Assembly: GCA_965276955.1 (NCBI GenBank)
Contig: CBDIBP010000031.1
Span: 1 to 64,000 of the forward strand
DNA from: JABDEZ01 sp965276955
GTDB lineage: Bacteria; Bacteroidota; Bacteroidia; Chitinophagales; Chitinophagaceae
Length of the DNA stretch: 64,000 nt
Direction of reading: 5' to 3'
Part shown: positions 9,886 through 19,317 of the stretch, piece by piece
Position numbering within the stretch: position 1 is the first letter of the stretch
How the letters are laid out: every line of letters begins with the position of its first letter
Made by a program: the position numbers and the translations under genes
The notes under the pieces: generated by a model
Told to the model about the DNA's origin: nothing
Seen by the model: only the letters and a program-made list of their open reading frames with translations
Databases searched by the model: none

Positions 9886-10149
9886 CTATTTTGTTCTGTT
9901 CTTTTCTACGTAATCGACCATAGTATTAATGTCGGTAAATGCCTTCCGACCTTCTTTAGGATCGTTGATGGTGATACCGTATTCCCTTTTCAGCAAAACG
10001 ATCAGCTCCAGAGAATCGATAGAATCGAGGCCAAGGCCATCGCCAAATAATGGTGCATTGTCTTCTATATCAGCCGGTGTAAGATCGGTGAGGTTGAGGA
10101 ATTTTATTATCTGCTCTTTCAGTTGCAGTTTTAGCGCTTCTTGTTCCAT
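9886..10149 (-). CDS. Acyl carrier protein (pigment locus)
   Basis: 87 residues, all-helical. LGLDSIDSLEL contains the phosphopantetheine-accepting Ser43. It sits between the ABC permease gene and the KS-alpha gene in the same operon, so it is a dedicated carrier for the pigment pathway and not the fatty-acid AcpP. A PPTase gene at about 50 kb could activate it. Confidence 0.9.
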   Translation of the reverse strand: MEQEALKLQLKEQIIKFLNLTDLTPADIEDNAPLFGDGLGLDSIDSLELIVLLKREYGITINDPKEGRKAFTDINTMVDYVEKNRTK

Positions 10150-10156
10150 TGTCTTT

Positions 10157-11434
10157 TTAAATTAAATTTTTTCGTTTCAGCCCCCACAGGGTCAATAGCT
10201 GAAAAGCTATAGCTGTCAATATTAATAATAAAACATTTGCCAACACATCTGTAAGCCTTCCGTCCTTTAAAAAAAGTTCGTAATAAGCATTCAGACACCA
10301 GTGCAGCGGCGACATAGCAGTTATGGTACTGAATGACCTTGGCATAGCAAAACTGGGCACCATAAGGCCGCCTATTGCAGATAGTATGACAATAGATATA
10401 GCCCCAAAGCCATTTGCCTGCTCCTGTGTTTGTGCCAGCACACCAACACAAATGGCATAGCTTACTGCACACCATCCACAAGCTACGGTGACGCATATCA
10501 GTGCCAATATATCGGTAGGTAGTTTTAAGCCCGGCAAACCGATATGCGGGAATAACCAAATACCCATCGAGAATATAACCACTGCCTGCACCAGTGTAAC
10601 AAACAGGAAGGTAATTTGTTTAGATAACAGCCCTACCCAAAAAGGTGTAGGCAGTGTTTTAAGGCGTATGAAGCTACCATTTCGCTTCTCCCGCACCACG
10701 TTGCCACCCAGTGATAATACGATAAAGAACATAGCGAAGATGGTCCATGCAGGTACATTGTGTTGCGTAGCATTGGGCATGTCCCTGCTGTTTCGCGATA
10801 TTGGTATCTCTTTGATGGGCGCCGGGCTGCCCAGCAGGTCCTGCTCCATATCTGCAGGTAATGCCCCACCGTTGATGGAGCTATATAATTGTTTAAGCGT
10901 GGCGCGGCTGCCTGTTATCTGTATAGCGCTTTGCAATGCACCATCTATAGAGTACCTGTAGGCATCCTGCAACATGGGCTGGTAGTACAAAATAAGTGGT
11001 GAAAGGTCGGCAGGTGCGGACCTGTTGCTATCAGCAGGCAAGCCAAAACTTTCGAGTGCTTTATTGGTGACGGCTTTTGCTTTGCCGTTCAATGCAGCTG
11101 TAAAGTTGGCCGGGATAACGATGGCTACCATCGCATCTTTGTCTTTTACCGTTTCCTTTATTGTTTGTTCGCTGGCACCTGCAGAAACGCTTGTAATATT
11201 GAAGAGCCCTATTTTATCAATAGCGGTAATGAACTGCTTGCTGCAAATACCCGTATCCTTGTTGCAAAGTATGGTATTGAGCTTGGTCTTGTTGATGAGC
11301 TGAAAGGTGCTGTTCTGTATGCTGGTAACTATAATGACCAGCAAGATGGGCATACCGAATATGAGCGCTAAACCTACCCGGTCGCGGAGCAATAACTTTG
11401 CATCTTTTACTATGGATGACCAGAGCTTGAACAT
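10157..11434 (-). CDS. ABC-2-type transporter permease (pigment locus)
   Basis: 425 residues: one N-terminal transmembrane helix (about residues 20-40), a large extracytoplasmic domain to about residue 230, then five hydrophobic helices in the C-terminal half (ending QLLTLWGLKRKNL). This is the YhgE/ABC-2 permease layout. It directly follows the ATPase gene (1 bp apart). It probably exports or flips flexirubin or a precursor towards the outer membrane. The substrate is inferred only from context. Confidence 0.82.
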   Translation of the reverse strand: MFKLWSSIVKDAKLLLRDRVGLALIFGMPILLVIIVTSIQNSTFQLINKTKLNTILCNKDTGICSKQFITAIDKIGLFNITSVSAGASEQTIKETVKDKDAMVAIVIPANFTAALNGKAKAVTNKALESFGLPADSNRSAPADLSPLILYYQPMLQDAYRYSIDGALQSAIQITGSRATLKQLYSSINGGALPADMEQDLLGSPAPIKEIPISRNSRDMPNATQHNVPAWTIFAMFFIVLSLGGNVVREKRNGSFIRLKTLPTPFWVGLLSKQITFLFVTLVQAVVIFSMGIWLFPHIGLPGLKLPTDILALICVTVACGWCAVSYAICVGVLAQTQEQANGFGAISIVILSAIGGLMVPSFAMPRSFSTITAMSPLHWCLNAYYELFLKDGRLTDVLANVLLLILTAIAFQLLTLWGLKRKNLI

Positions 11435-11435
11435 C

Positions 11436-12182
11436 TTAATTTCGATAACTTTTGCCGGTCAGGTTTAAAAATAAATTCTCCAAGCTGGCTGTATCGTGCT
11501 TTTCTAATAGTTGATCGATACTGCCTTTAGCCACTATTTTACCATCATCTATTACCGCCATCTCATTGCACAGATCCTCTGCCTCTGTCAACTGATGCGA
11601 TGTATAGATGAGCGTAGTGCCATTATCATTCAGTTCTTTAAGGTAGCTGATAATAGCATGGCGTGTTTGCACATCTACACCTACAGTAGGCTCATCAAGG
11701 AACAGTAGCTGCGGGTTGTGAATGACCCCAATAGCCAGGTTTACCCTGCGCTTCATACCGCCCGAAAAATCCTGTACTTGTTTATTGCGCACATCTTCCA
11801 GCCCTAATATATGCAGCAGCTCGCGTGTACGGCGTACTATGGCAGGCCGGTCGAGCCCTGCCCATGCACCAAAAAATTCGAGGTTCTCGACCGGGGTCAG
11901 TTCTTTGTAGAAAGAAAAATCCTGCGGTACCAAACCAAATAATTTGTTCACTGCCTTATTCTTGCCAATTTCTTTTCCAAATAGCTTGATACTACCTTCC
12001 TGCGGTTGCAACAGGCCGGTCATCAGGCTCATCAACGTGGTCTTTCCGGCGCCATTTGGCCCAAAAATACCAAAGCGGTCACCCTTTTTTATTTCGAGGT
12101 TCAGGTGTGTATATATGATGCCCGTATTGCGGGGATATGCAAATGATACATTCTCTATTTTTATTGCCGCGTCTACTACCAT
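11436..12182 (-). CDS. ABC transporter ATP-binding protein (pigment locus)
   Basis: 248 residues with Walker A GPNGAGKTT, Q-loop VPQDFSF, signature FSGGMKRR, Walker B LLFLDEPTVG and H-loop TSHQL. This is the CcmA/DrrA type of exporter ATPase. It overlaps the BtrH-like gene upstream by 7 bp and is nearly contiguous with the permease gene downstream, so the three form a coupled unit. Confidence 0.88.
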   Translation of the reverse strand: MVVDAAIKIENVSFAYPRNTGIIYTHLNLEIKKGDRFGIFGPNGAGKTTLMSLMTGLLQPQEGSIKLFGKEIGKNKAVNKLFGLVPQDFSFYKELTPVENLEFFGAWAGLDRPAIVRRTRELLHILGLEDVRNKQVQDFSGGMKRRVNLAIGVIHNPQLLFLDEPTVGVDVQTRHAIISYLKELNDNGTTLIYTSHQLTEAEDLCNEMAVIDDGKIVAKGSIDQLLEKHDTASLENLFLNLTGKSYRN

Positions 12183-13186
12183 TTAATATTCTTTAGTGCA
12201 GTAAATGCTTTCTTTTCTATCTCTGCTACTTCAAGTAAATAGTCGCCCATCACATTAAAATCGGCCTGTGTGCCTATACGGCCTTTATATATACCTGCGG
12301 CCTGTACTGCAGAGGTACGCCACAGATCGCCAGCTTTGGTAAACTCAGCCGATATGGCCGGCAGTTTATCATTGGGAACATATGCCTGTGCCTCTTGCAG
12401 GAACGCGGCGTATATATACCTGAAGCCACCACCACCAGTACCTATCTCTTCCTGCATGCGCACCAGCTGTGCCAGGTACAGCCCAGCTTTTTCCATGCCC
12501 AATTTATCGCGCCAGGTCTTTATTTTTTTGCCTGTCCAGGCTATGCCAGCCACACCGCCGAACCACCCGGGTATGTGCAGCATGTTCTGTACATTATTTT
12601 TTATCCCTTTTATGATGGCAGCCTTCACATTCTCATTGGTGAGTTCTACGTGCTTTGCAGGGTAGTATATCTGCCCCCTGGGCGCCAGTGCCCCCTTTGC
12701 AAAACGTACACGTTCCAGCTCATAGGAAGTAAGGTGGGTGGCTTGCTCCATAATAGGATCGCTCACCAGGAAGTCATCGCCTTCTTTACCATATACAATG
12801 ATATTGTGCGCATTGAAGTGAAAACGATATTCCTTAGGGAAATAAGAAAGATAGTATACACCCACCTGGCAGCCTACCGGGTTACCAGCATCTATCTGCT
12901 CTTGCAGAAATGCTGCTGCCTGCTCCTTCGAACTGAACTTTTTGCGTATGATAGGGAGACCCAGCGCCTTGCAGGTACGCTTGAATATAACACCCGGGAA
13001 AGTGCGGAACGCAATAGCCGGGCCATTGTTTATTTTTACGAACGGTATGTATACGTAGAACAGGCCTGCACCTATACCAAAGGCAAGAGGTTCAGTTATT
13101 TGTGTAATTCCTTTGTTGCGCAGCAGGCTCATGGTAACACCTGTTTCGCAATGCGCTGCCTGCCTGTGTTCAAAATCACCCTTCAT
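12176..13186 (-). CDS. BtrH-like papain-fold protein (BtrH N-term/DUF4872)
   Basis: 336 residues. FEHRQAAHCETG near the N-terminus carries Cys13. FHFNAHNIIVYG carries His127 and LVSDPI carries Asp143, the order of a papain-like triad. BtrH in butirosin synthesis uses this fold to move an acyl group from an ACP to an acceptor (family knowledge). Placed between DarA/DarB and an ABC exporter, it could catalyse the ester bond between the polyene acyl-ACP and the dialkylresorcinol. That is my inference. The C-terminal half is helical. Confidence 0.7.
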   Translation of the reverse strand: MKGDFEHRQAAHCETGVTMSLLRNKGITQITEPLAFGIGAGLFYVYIPFVKINNGPAIAFRTFPGVIFKRTCKALGLPIIRKKFSSKEQAAAFLQEQIDAGNPVGCQVGVYYLSYFPKEYRFHFNAHNIIVYGKEGDDFLVSDPIMEQATHLTSYELERVRFAKGALAPRGQIYYPAKHVELTNENVKAAIIKGIKNNVQNMLHIPGWFGGVAGIAWTGKKIKTWRDKLGMEKAGLYLAQLVRMQEEIGTGGGGFRYIYAAFLQEAQAYVPNDKLPAISAEFTKAGDLWRTSAVQAAGIYKGRIGTQADFNVMGDYLLEVAEIEKKAFTALKNIKW

Positions 13187-13607
13187 CTATATGCATGCTT
13201 TTTAGGTCGTCTATACTTACATTAAAAGCATCAGCGTACTTCTGAAGTATTTTTTGCGATAATTTATTGAATGCTGTTGGTGTCAGGTGTTTCTTTATCT
13301 GCCACTTCCACAACCCTGTATAGTCTTTCAAAATGTTTATATCCATCAACCTGTATTCCATAAAAAAAAGTACCGGGCTGGCCTCACCTGCTGTCACTTT
13401 TTGGCGGGCTGTTGCTATACGGCCTTCTATATCTTTCCATGTAGTATCCAGAGCGCCATTCTTCACTTCCCAGCCCGTGCTGAGGCTGGTGACATACTTG
13501 CCATTCTCATCAGTAGCATAGCATATCTCCCTTGTCATTTTGCCAAGTGCGCCTTTATCCTGTGGTACATCTTTTTGCTCCATAAACTGCAATGGTGTTT
13601 TTAGCAA
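13176..13607 (-). CDS. Conserved small protein of the pigment operon
   Basis: 143 residues, soluble, no signal peptide, no motif I recognise. It overlaps the BtrH-like gene by 11 bp and the darB gene by 7 bp, so it is translated with both, which implies a role in the pathway. The composition is ordinary for a cytoplasmic alpha/beta protein (ICYATDENGKYVTSLSTGWE). It could be an accessory or partner of the BtrH-like protein. No function can be assigned. Confidence 0.6.
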   Translation of the reverse strand: MLKTPLQFMEQKDVPQDKGALGKMTREICYATDENGKYVTSLSTGWEVKNGALDTTWKDIEGRIATARQKVTAGEASPVLFFMEYRLMDINILKDYTGLWKWQIKKHLTPTAFNKLSQKILQKYADAFNVSIDDLKSMHIDEG

Positions 13608-14746
13608 ACGGTAAGCAGGGCATACATATAGCTGAACCTGGCACTTTCAGGCACCAGCAATAATATTTTTTCTCCCTTTTTCAGCGTGCCTTTGTTGAAC
13701 AGTTCATCTATCATCAGGTATACCGATGCAGCGCCCACGTTACCTACAGTATATAAATTGATGAACCATTTTTCGTAAGGGATACCGCCGCCGTATTCCT
13801 CTACCAGGTCGTATATCTTGCTCTTGAAAAAGTCGCTGGAAATGTGCGGTAAGAAATAGTCTATATCTGCGGCTGTAAGTCCTTTCTTTTCAAATATCTG
13901 CTTTATTTTTTCGCCACCCAGTTTCACTATATTGTCGCTAAGCAGGGTGATATCCTGTTTTATACTGAATATGGAGCGGTCCTTTATCTCTTCGGGCGTG
14001 AAGTCCATAAAACCCTGCAGGGTGCCATCGGGTCGTTTTTCGCCACCCATGTACATGCAGGTCTCTATCTCATTGGCGTATGATACACCTTCTATCCATT
14101 CTACACGCAGGCTTAGCCCTTCTTCATTGGGTTTGTCCGACATCAGGAATGCGGAGGCACCATCGGAGAGCATCCAACGCAAAAATTCTTTCTGAAAAGC
14201 TATATATGGATTTTCATTCAAGGCTACAAGATGCTGCACTTCTTCTTCAAATACATCGGCTACCAGCAAGCCCGATAATCTTTCTGACCCTGTAGCTACA
14301 GCCGTGTGTATCTCACCTGCCTTTATAGCGAGGTAAGCATATTTAAGTGCATGCATACCCGCGCAGCATACCCCTGCTGGTGATACTACTTCTATCCCCT
14401 TCAATTCGGGCAACTGACCGTGTGCCATTACGCCATGACTGGGTATCATCTGATCGGGCGATGAGGTACCACAAGACATCAATTCTACCGTGTTTATTTC
14501 AGCCGGGTCTTTTTTAAATAGAGCACGTACCGCCTGGGCCGTCATTTCGGCATTGGTATGGGTTGCTTTCTGGTTTTTATCTAAGGCATAATACCGGTTA
14601 ACAATACCATTGTTGCGCAATACTATTTTTTTTGACTTAGAGGGCTTATTATTAATATAGCCTAAATACGATTCCATTTCGTCGTTAGAAACCGGATCGT
14701 TTGGGAAGAAAGAAGAGGTTCTGTTTATATATACCTGACCTGCCAT
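13601..14746 (-). CDS. darB: DarB-like beta-ketoacyl-ACP synthase III
   Basis: 381 residues of the FabH fold with the nucleophilic Cys in SPAGVCCAGMHALK. The downstream FLPHIS and VGNAGAAS-type segments (here TVGNVGAASVYL) supply His and Asn. In dialkylresorcinol synthesis, DarB condenses two beta-keto acyl chains (family knowledge from Photorhabdus, Pseudomonas and Flavobacterium). The adjacent DarA homologue 12 bp upstream makes DarB much more likely than FabH. Confidence 0.85.
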   Translation of the reverse strand: MAGQVYINRTSSFFPNDPVSNDEMESYLGYINNKPSKSKKIVLRNNGIVNRYYALDKNQKATHTNAEMTAQAVRALFKKDPAEINTVELMSCGTSSPDQMIPSHGVMAHGQLPELKGIEVVSPAGVCCAGMHALKYAYLAIKAGEIHTAVATGSERLSGLLVADVFEEEVQHLVALNENPYIAFQKEFLRWMLSDGASAFLMSDKPNEEGLSLRVEWIEGVSYANEIETCMYMGGEKRPDGTLQGFMDFTPEEIKDRSIFSIKQDITLLSDNIVKLGGEKIKQIFEKKGLTAADIDYFLPHISSDFFKSKIYDLVEEYGGGIPYEKWFINLYTVGNVGAASVYLMIDELFNKGTLKKGEKILLLVPESARFSYMYALLTVC

Positions 14747-14758
14747 AGATACTCCAAA

Positions 14759-15658
14759 TTATTTTAGCAATAAGTAATTCTGTTTTTTCTGTTTTATTTT
14801 TTTGCCAGTAAATGGTCTCACAAATAAGGCATCGAGCGTGAGGAGTAATGGTGCACCAAGAAAAAGAGCAGCGAACAAGTAATATTTAAATACGACCAAC
14901 CACCGTGTTTTGTTCTTTCTCTTAGCAATTATTTTTGCCCACACTGCAAATATGACCTTTGCCTTGCTTTCTATTACCATCAACGGGTAGTTTATGGTAA
15001 CCGCATTTGCAGCTACCAGCTCTTGCTGCAAACTGGACCATGAATTGTCTTGCAAATGGCGGGCCACAATAGCGCCATATACATTTGTACCTGTTATATC
15101 TCTTTCATCCACACCCGGCTTAGGGAATACATTTAAGTAGCGCTCTTTTTTGCCGGTAAGCATCCAGTAGAATATAGTTACAAAGCTAACAAAGTTTGGG
15201 TGTCGGTCTATAAGCGCTACATTGCCAACATGCTTTGCGCCTGCATCTACAAGGGTCTTGTGTACCCGCTCGTAGGCACTTAGCCACATGTTGCGGGCCG
15301 CAGATATGGTGATGACAGGGATATCCTTTATCACGCTGCGAAAAGTAGCATCGTGCATAATAGAATTGGACGGAATGCTGGGCGACAGGAACCAGGGCTG
15401 CCAGGCCATGATGACGAGATCGTATCGCTGTTCCCTTATAGTGTATGGCTGCAGTTGCTGCGGTATGCCCAGGACACTATCGGGCATAACGCTAAAAAAG
15501 CTGGTACCCGTCCACGGAAATGGATAATGGGCGACGGTATGGACCACCACTTTTTCTACTTCGGCACCGGTGGCAGCAATTGGTGCAGTAAAGGAATCAA
15601 TGATATCCCTCATCTGCCCAGATTGTGTAAAATAAATAGCTAATATCTTCTTACCCAT
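14759..15658 (-). CDS. darA: DarA-like dialkylresorcinol condensing/aromatising enzyme
   Basis: 299 residues. The N-terminus ILAIYFTQSGQMRDI is a flavodoxin-like phosphate-binding start, and LVIMAWQPWFLSPSIPSNS and ISAARNMWLSAYERV match the DarA signature I know from flexirubin producers. A hydrophobic C-terminal segment (FKYYLFAALFLGAPLLL) followed by lysines suggests membrane anchoring. DarA acts with DarB to form the aromatic ring of dialkylresorcinols, half of flexirubin. It overlaps the upstream small exported-protein gene by 8 bp. Confidence 0.85.
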   Translation of the reverse strand: MGKKILAIYFTQSGQMRDIIDSFTAPIAATGAEVEKVVVHTVAHYPFPWTGTSFFSVMPDSVLGIPQQLQPYTIREQRYDLVIMAWQPWFLSPSIPSNSIMHDATFRSVIKDIPVITISAARNMWLSAYERVHKTLVDAGAKHVGNVALIDRHPNFVSFVTIFYWMLTGKKERYLNVFPKPGVDERDITGTNVYGAIVARHLQDNSWSSLQQELVAANAVTINYPLMVIESKAKVIFAVWAKIIAKRKNKTRWLVVFKYYLFAALFLGAPLLLTLDALFVRPFTGKKIKQKKQNYLLLK

Positions 15659-16145
15659 TGGCTGTAAAGTTAAGATCTTCTTTGTGTAAGACTTTAGATC
15701 TTTTGCAGTACTCCATAATTGCTCTCTGAACTACAGGAGGGTAATTTTTAAAATGTGTTATCACATATTGTTTATCCTTCTCTATGTCGCTTTTATATTT
15801 TACTACATTAGGGGCATTTTCCTCTATGGTGAGACGCAGGAAGTGGTATTCGCTATTATCATCATCTGAAATAGCTTTTTCAAACTTTATCCTGCCCTCT
15901 TTAAAATATTTTAATTTATCCTTGGGCTTCGCAAGCAAACCGGCCTTGCGTATGAGCAAAACAGCTTCGTAGCCCAATTTTTCGCGAATGGATGTGTTCT
16001 GCACTACCTCTATCTCCCGGTCTACCTTTTCCATATCGCCGGTAGCCATGACGTTATAAAAGGATGCCTTATCGAATGCGGATATTGCACTAACTGACGT
16101 ATAAGCAAAAACCAATAAAAAAAATGCGACTTTGATCTTCAACAT
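15651..16145 (-). CDS. Small exported protein, first gene of the dar operon
   Basis: 164 residues from the ATG at 16145. A longer frame reaches 16292 but would cover the promoter. MLKIKVAFFLLVFAYTSVSA is a signal peptide. The rest is charged and helical with TPR-like spacing, and no domain is recognised. It overlaps darA and so belongs to the pigment operon. A periplasmic role in pigment transport or placement is possible. Confidence 0.6.
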   Translation of the reverse strand: MLKIKVAFFLLVFAYTSVSAISAFDKASFYNVMATGDMEKVDREIEVVQNTSIREKLGYEAVLLIRKAGLLAKPKDKLKYFKEGRIKFEKAISDDDNSEYHFLRLTIEENAPNVVKYKSDIEKDKQYVITHFKNYPPVVQRAIMEYCKRSKVLHKEDLNFTANG

Positions 16146-16203
16146 GTAATTGGGTTCAAAAGAGTAAGGATCTGTATTTATGACACAATTATTGTACCGG
16201 ACG

Positions 16204-16236
16204 CAAAAATACAGTTCGATCAGATATAATATACAA
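16204..16236 (-). promoter_or_regulatory. Promoter of the dar/flexirubin operon
   Basis: On the minus strand, TTG (16236-16234) is followed after 22 bp by TATTTTTG (16211-16204), an exact TAnnTTTG -7 box at a legal spacing for Bacteroidota. Transcription would start near 16198, about 50 nt before the first ATG at 16145. This supports that start over the longer frame. Confidence 0.6.
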
Positions 16237-16388
16237 TTACACTTATTGCCTATATGTACATTACCTTTTCCCAGCATTTCATGTATGCACACATGCTGTG
16301 GTTTGATGGATAGATGTCAATATAATATTTTCGGATACAGCACGTTATTACAACACTTCGTTATTTTTACGCACCAATATCAAAATGC

Positions 16389-17843
16389 ATGCGCTTTAAA
16401 GCCCTTTATCTCTTTTTTCTTGTTGTTGCGATCGCAGGATGGACCTCATCCTGCAAAAAAGTGACCACGCTTACCAATGGCGGCAAAATAGTATATTCTA
16501 CCGATACCCTTGAGTTCGACACTGTATTTACGGCTGCGGGCAGCTTTACTACCGCATTCAAGATATTCAATCCGCAGAACCAGGACATAGTGATCAGCGG
16601 TGTGCGAATGGCGGAGGGGACCAAGTCTTATTTTCATTTGAATGTAGATGGCTTTCAAGGCAATACGCAGACCAACCTGAAGATAAGGGCGCACGACAGC
16701 ATTTATGTATTTGCCACAGTAAATATAGACCCTAACAATGCACAGTCGCCATTTATCATTACCGACAGTTTTATTGCTACTATGAACGGTCAGAATTTTA
16801 TATTGCCATTTACCGCTTTTGGGCAAAATGCGCATTATATAGTAGACAGTGTGATAGAAGGTACCCCGCCAGCATGGGGTTCACAGGACAAGTTACCTTA
16901 CGTGATAATACACAGCGCAGAGGTAGACACTTTCGCTACACTAAATATTGCCCCGGGCACCAAAGTATATATGAACCAGGATTCACGCTTGTTCGTGTTC
17001 GGCAAACTGCATGTGAATGGTACACTGACCGATACTGTTGTTTTCCAAGGCGACAGGTTGGATAGATTCTACTTTGGATACCAGGGTTATCCCGGTGAGT
17101 GGGGCGGTATCTATTTTGACAGTATAAGCCGCGGCAGCACGATGTCTTACACCCGGCTGCTCAATTGTGGTGGAGCTACACCAGAGGGCCTACCTCCTGC
17201 AGCCATACAGGTAAACCAGATCGAACCTACTCCTTCCGCGGGGCCCTACATATCTCAGTTGAAGATGGACCACTGTATCATACAGAACTCTGCCGGCTAT
17301 GGGGTACTGAGCTTTGGCGGGTGTATACATATGGATAACTGCCTAATAAACACGTGCGGAGCGCAGGCCGTAGCCCTTGTGCAAGGGGGATATGACACGC
17401 TTGTGAACTGCACCTTTGCCTGCTTTGGCACTGATAAACTGGCCCATACTGATAATGGCACTGTAGCAATACTAAACTACTATGCGGTAAGCCAAAGTGA
17501 AATATACCATGGCGACCTAAACACTGTGATGATCAACTGCATCATATGGGGCGGACTAAGCACCGAAATAGTGATAGACTCTTTGCCTGGCGGATCTTTT
17601 AACCTGGTGATGCAAAACTGCCTGTATCGTGCAGATTCTATAGAAAGGTTCGCACAACCTAAGCTCACTAATTGCATAGCTAATATGGACCCGGCATTTA
17701 AAAATGCTGCTAATTTCGATTTTCATATTCCTACCACACCGCCGGCAGCAGGTAAGGGTTTGGCTTGGCCCCTATACGGCCTTGATCTTGATGGAAATGT
17801 ATGGAGTGGCACAAGAGATATCGGATGCTATAAGGCAAGGTAA
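16389..17843 (+). CDS. Right-handed beta-helix lipoprotein
   Basis: 484 residues. The N-terminal signal ends in a lipobox WTSSC, with Cys22 as lipid anchor. Residues about 30-160 resemble a choice-of-anchor/Ig-like domain. From about 170 the sequence has repeated short strands with C-x-I and N-C turns (MDHCIIQNS, MDNCLINTC, MVNC-type, VMINCIIWGG) typical of pectate-lyase-like beta-helices. It is probably surface or periplasmic and may bind or cleave a polysaccharide. It stands alone between the two pigment operons, and a role in pigment is not implied. Confidence 0.75.
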   Translation: MRFKALYLFFLVVAIAGWTSSCKKVTTLTNGGKIVYSTDTLEFDTVFTAAGSFTTAFKIFNPQNQDIVISGVRMAEGTKSYFHLNVDGFQGNTQTNLKIRAHDSIYVFATVNIDPNNAQSPFIITDSFIATMNGQNFILPFTAFGQNAHYIVDSVIEGTPPAWGSQDKLPYVIIHSAEVDTFATLNIAPGTKVYMNQDSRLFVFGKLHVNGTLTDTVVFQGDRLDRFYFGYQGYPGEWGGIYFDSISRGSTMSYTRLLNCGGATPEGLPPAAIQVNQIEPTPSAGPYISQLKMDHCIIQNSAGYGVLSFGGCIHMDNCLINTCGAQAVALVQGGYDTLVNCTFACFGTDKLAHTDNGTVAILNYYAVSQSEIYHGDLNTVMINCIIWGGLSTEIVIDSLPGGSFNLVMQNCLYRADSIERFAQPKLTNCIANMDPAFKNAANFDFHIPTTPPAAGKGLAWPLYGLDLDGNVWSGTRDIGCYKAR

Positions 17844-17844
17844 A

Positions 17845-19314
17845 TTAAGCTTTCCCATTTACCGCATCACTCACCATTTTTGCGGAGCGCAGGCATAGCG
17901 GTATACCACCGCCGGGGTGAACTGTACCACCCGCAAAGTACAAGTTCTGATACTGTGTGGAGGTGTTGCCATGCCGAAGGAAGGCCGCTATCTTATTGTT
18001 AGATGCCGTACCGTACAGTGCACCTAAGTAACTGCCTGTACGTTGTTGTATGCCGCATGGGGTGAGTACTTGCTCTGCATCTATATACTGCTCTATATTT
18101 TCGCCAAGCATTTGGCTGAGCTTGATAATTACAGCCTTCCGGATGGCAGCCACCTTGTCGTCCGACACATTATCCGCATCGGGGGTATTTACCAGTACGA
18201 ACCAATTCTCGCACCCTGCAGGTGCGTGGCCCGGTTCCATTTTGGCAGTGATATTTATGTAAACGGTAGGATCAGCATATAACGTACTGTCCCGGAATAT
18301 GGTATCGAATTCTTCCTTATAGTTGCCGGTAAAGAAGATATTGTGCAGCCCCAACTGAGCAAATGTTTTACGCATGCCCCAGTAAAAAATAACTGCACTG
18401 CTACTGCGTTCCTGCTTCTTTATTTGTGCGGCTTTATGGGCATCATTGAGCAAGTTCTTATAGGTGTAGTATACATCGCTATTGCTTACCACTATGTCAG
18501 CTGCAATGATCGTATCATTTGCTTTAATTCCTGTGACCACTTTTTCATTCGCAGTTATCTGCTGCACGGGAGTATCGAAATGAAATTGCACACCTGTTTC
18601 TATGCACAATTTGTGCAGTGCATTGGCAATGCTTATCATGCCTCCGGCAGGATAATATGCACCTTCATTCATTTCAAGGTGGGCTATCATACATAGCATG
18701 GAAGGCGCCTGATATGGGTTCGATCCATTGTACGTAGCAAACCTATCGAACAACTGCACCAGCTTGGGATGTTGCAGTTTTCGCACATGATAGTCGTGCA
18801 TGGTGGTAAAGAGGTAGGCTGGTCTCAAACTACGTATAGCTGTGGGTATACGACCTGTGACCCATGTACGCAGATCGCGCACCGGCTCATTGAGAAATAT
18901 AGTGCCTATACGCTCGTACATGCGCTTTACCTCCTCCAGGTATTTTAAAAGACCATCCGGGGCTATCTTAAGTTTTTGCTCTATTTCTTCGCCCAGCTGC
19001 TTGCGGTCTTTATAGGCAGTAAGGTTGCTGCCGTCTGCGTAAAAATAATGGGTATTTACAGACAGTGGCTGGTATTGCAGGTAGTCGCTGAGGTGCTTAC
19101 CACAATAGGTGAATAATTCTTCCAGCAGGTAGGGCTGTGTAAATAATGATGGGCCTGTATCCCAAGTGTACCCTTTTTGCTGCAGCATGCCCAGCTTGCC
19201 GCCGGGTACACTATTGCGCTCGTATATGGCAACACTATACCCACCTGCTGCAAGGCGTGCCGCAGTTGCCAGCCCAGCCACACCGGCACCAATGACTATG
19301 GCATGCCTTGTCAA
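17845..19314 (-). CDS. crtD: CrtD-like carotenoid desaturase
   Basis: 489 residues of the CrtI/CrtD amine-oxidase family. IGAGVAGLATAARLAAGG is the FAD-binding dinucleotide fold, and PGGKLGMLQQKGYTWDTGPSLFT is the family extension in the form seen in 1-hydroxycarotenoid 3,4-desaturases. FAGGTVHPGGGIPLCLRSAKM is the C-terminal FAD motif. It is the last gene of the crt operon, 3 bp after idi. A 3,4-desaturase suggests an acyclic-end or monocyclic carotenoid, but the hydratase and cyclase are not in this window. It could instead be a second CrtI. Confidence 0.75.
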   Translation of the reverse strand: MTRHAIVIGAGVAGLATAARLAAGGYSVAIYERNSVPGGKLGMLQQKGYTWDTGPSLFTQPYLLEELFTYCGKHLSDYLQYQPLSVNTHYFYADGSNLTAYKDRKQLGEEIEQKLKIAPDGLLKYLEEVKRMYERIGTIFLNEPVRDLRTWVTGRIPTAIRSLRPAYLFTTMHDYHVRKLQHPKLVQLFDRFATYNGSNPYQAPSMLCMIAHLEMNEGAYYPAGGMISIANALHKLCIETGVQFHFDTPVQQITANEKVVTGIKANDTIIAADIVVSNSDVYYTYKNLLNDAHKAAQIKKQERSSSAVIFYWGMRKTFAQLGLHNIFFTGNYKEEFDTIFRDSTLYADPTVYINITAKMEPGHAPAGCENWFVLVNTPDADNVSDDKVAAIRKAVIIKLSQMLGENIEQYIDAEQVLTPCGIQQRTGSYLGALYGTASNNKIAAFLRHGNTSTQYQNLYFAGGTVHPGGGIPLCLRSAKMVSDAVNGKA

Positions 19315-19317
19315 ATA

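Noticed and set aside
12395..13225. 276-residue plus-strand frame
   Set aside because: It is antisense to the BtrH-like gene, whose papain triad and gene overlaps are convincing.
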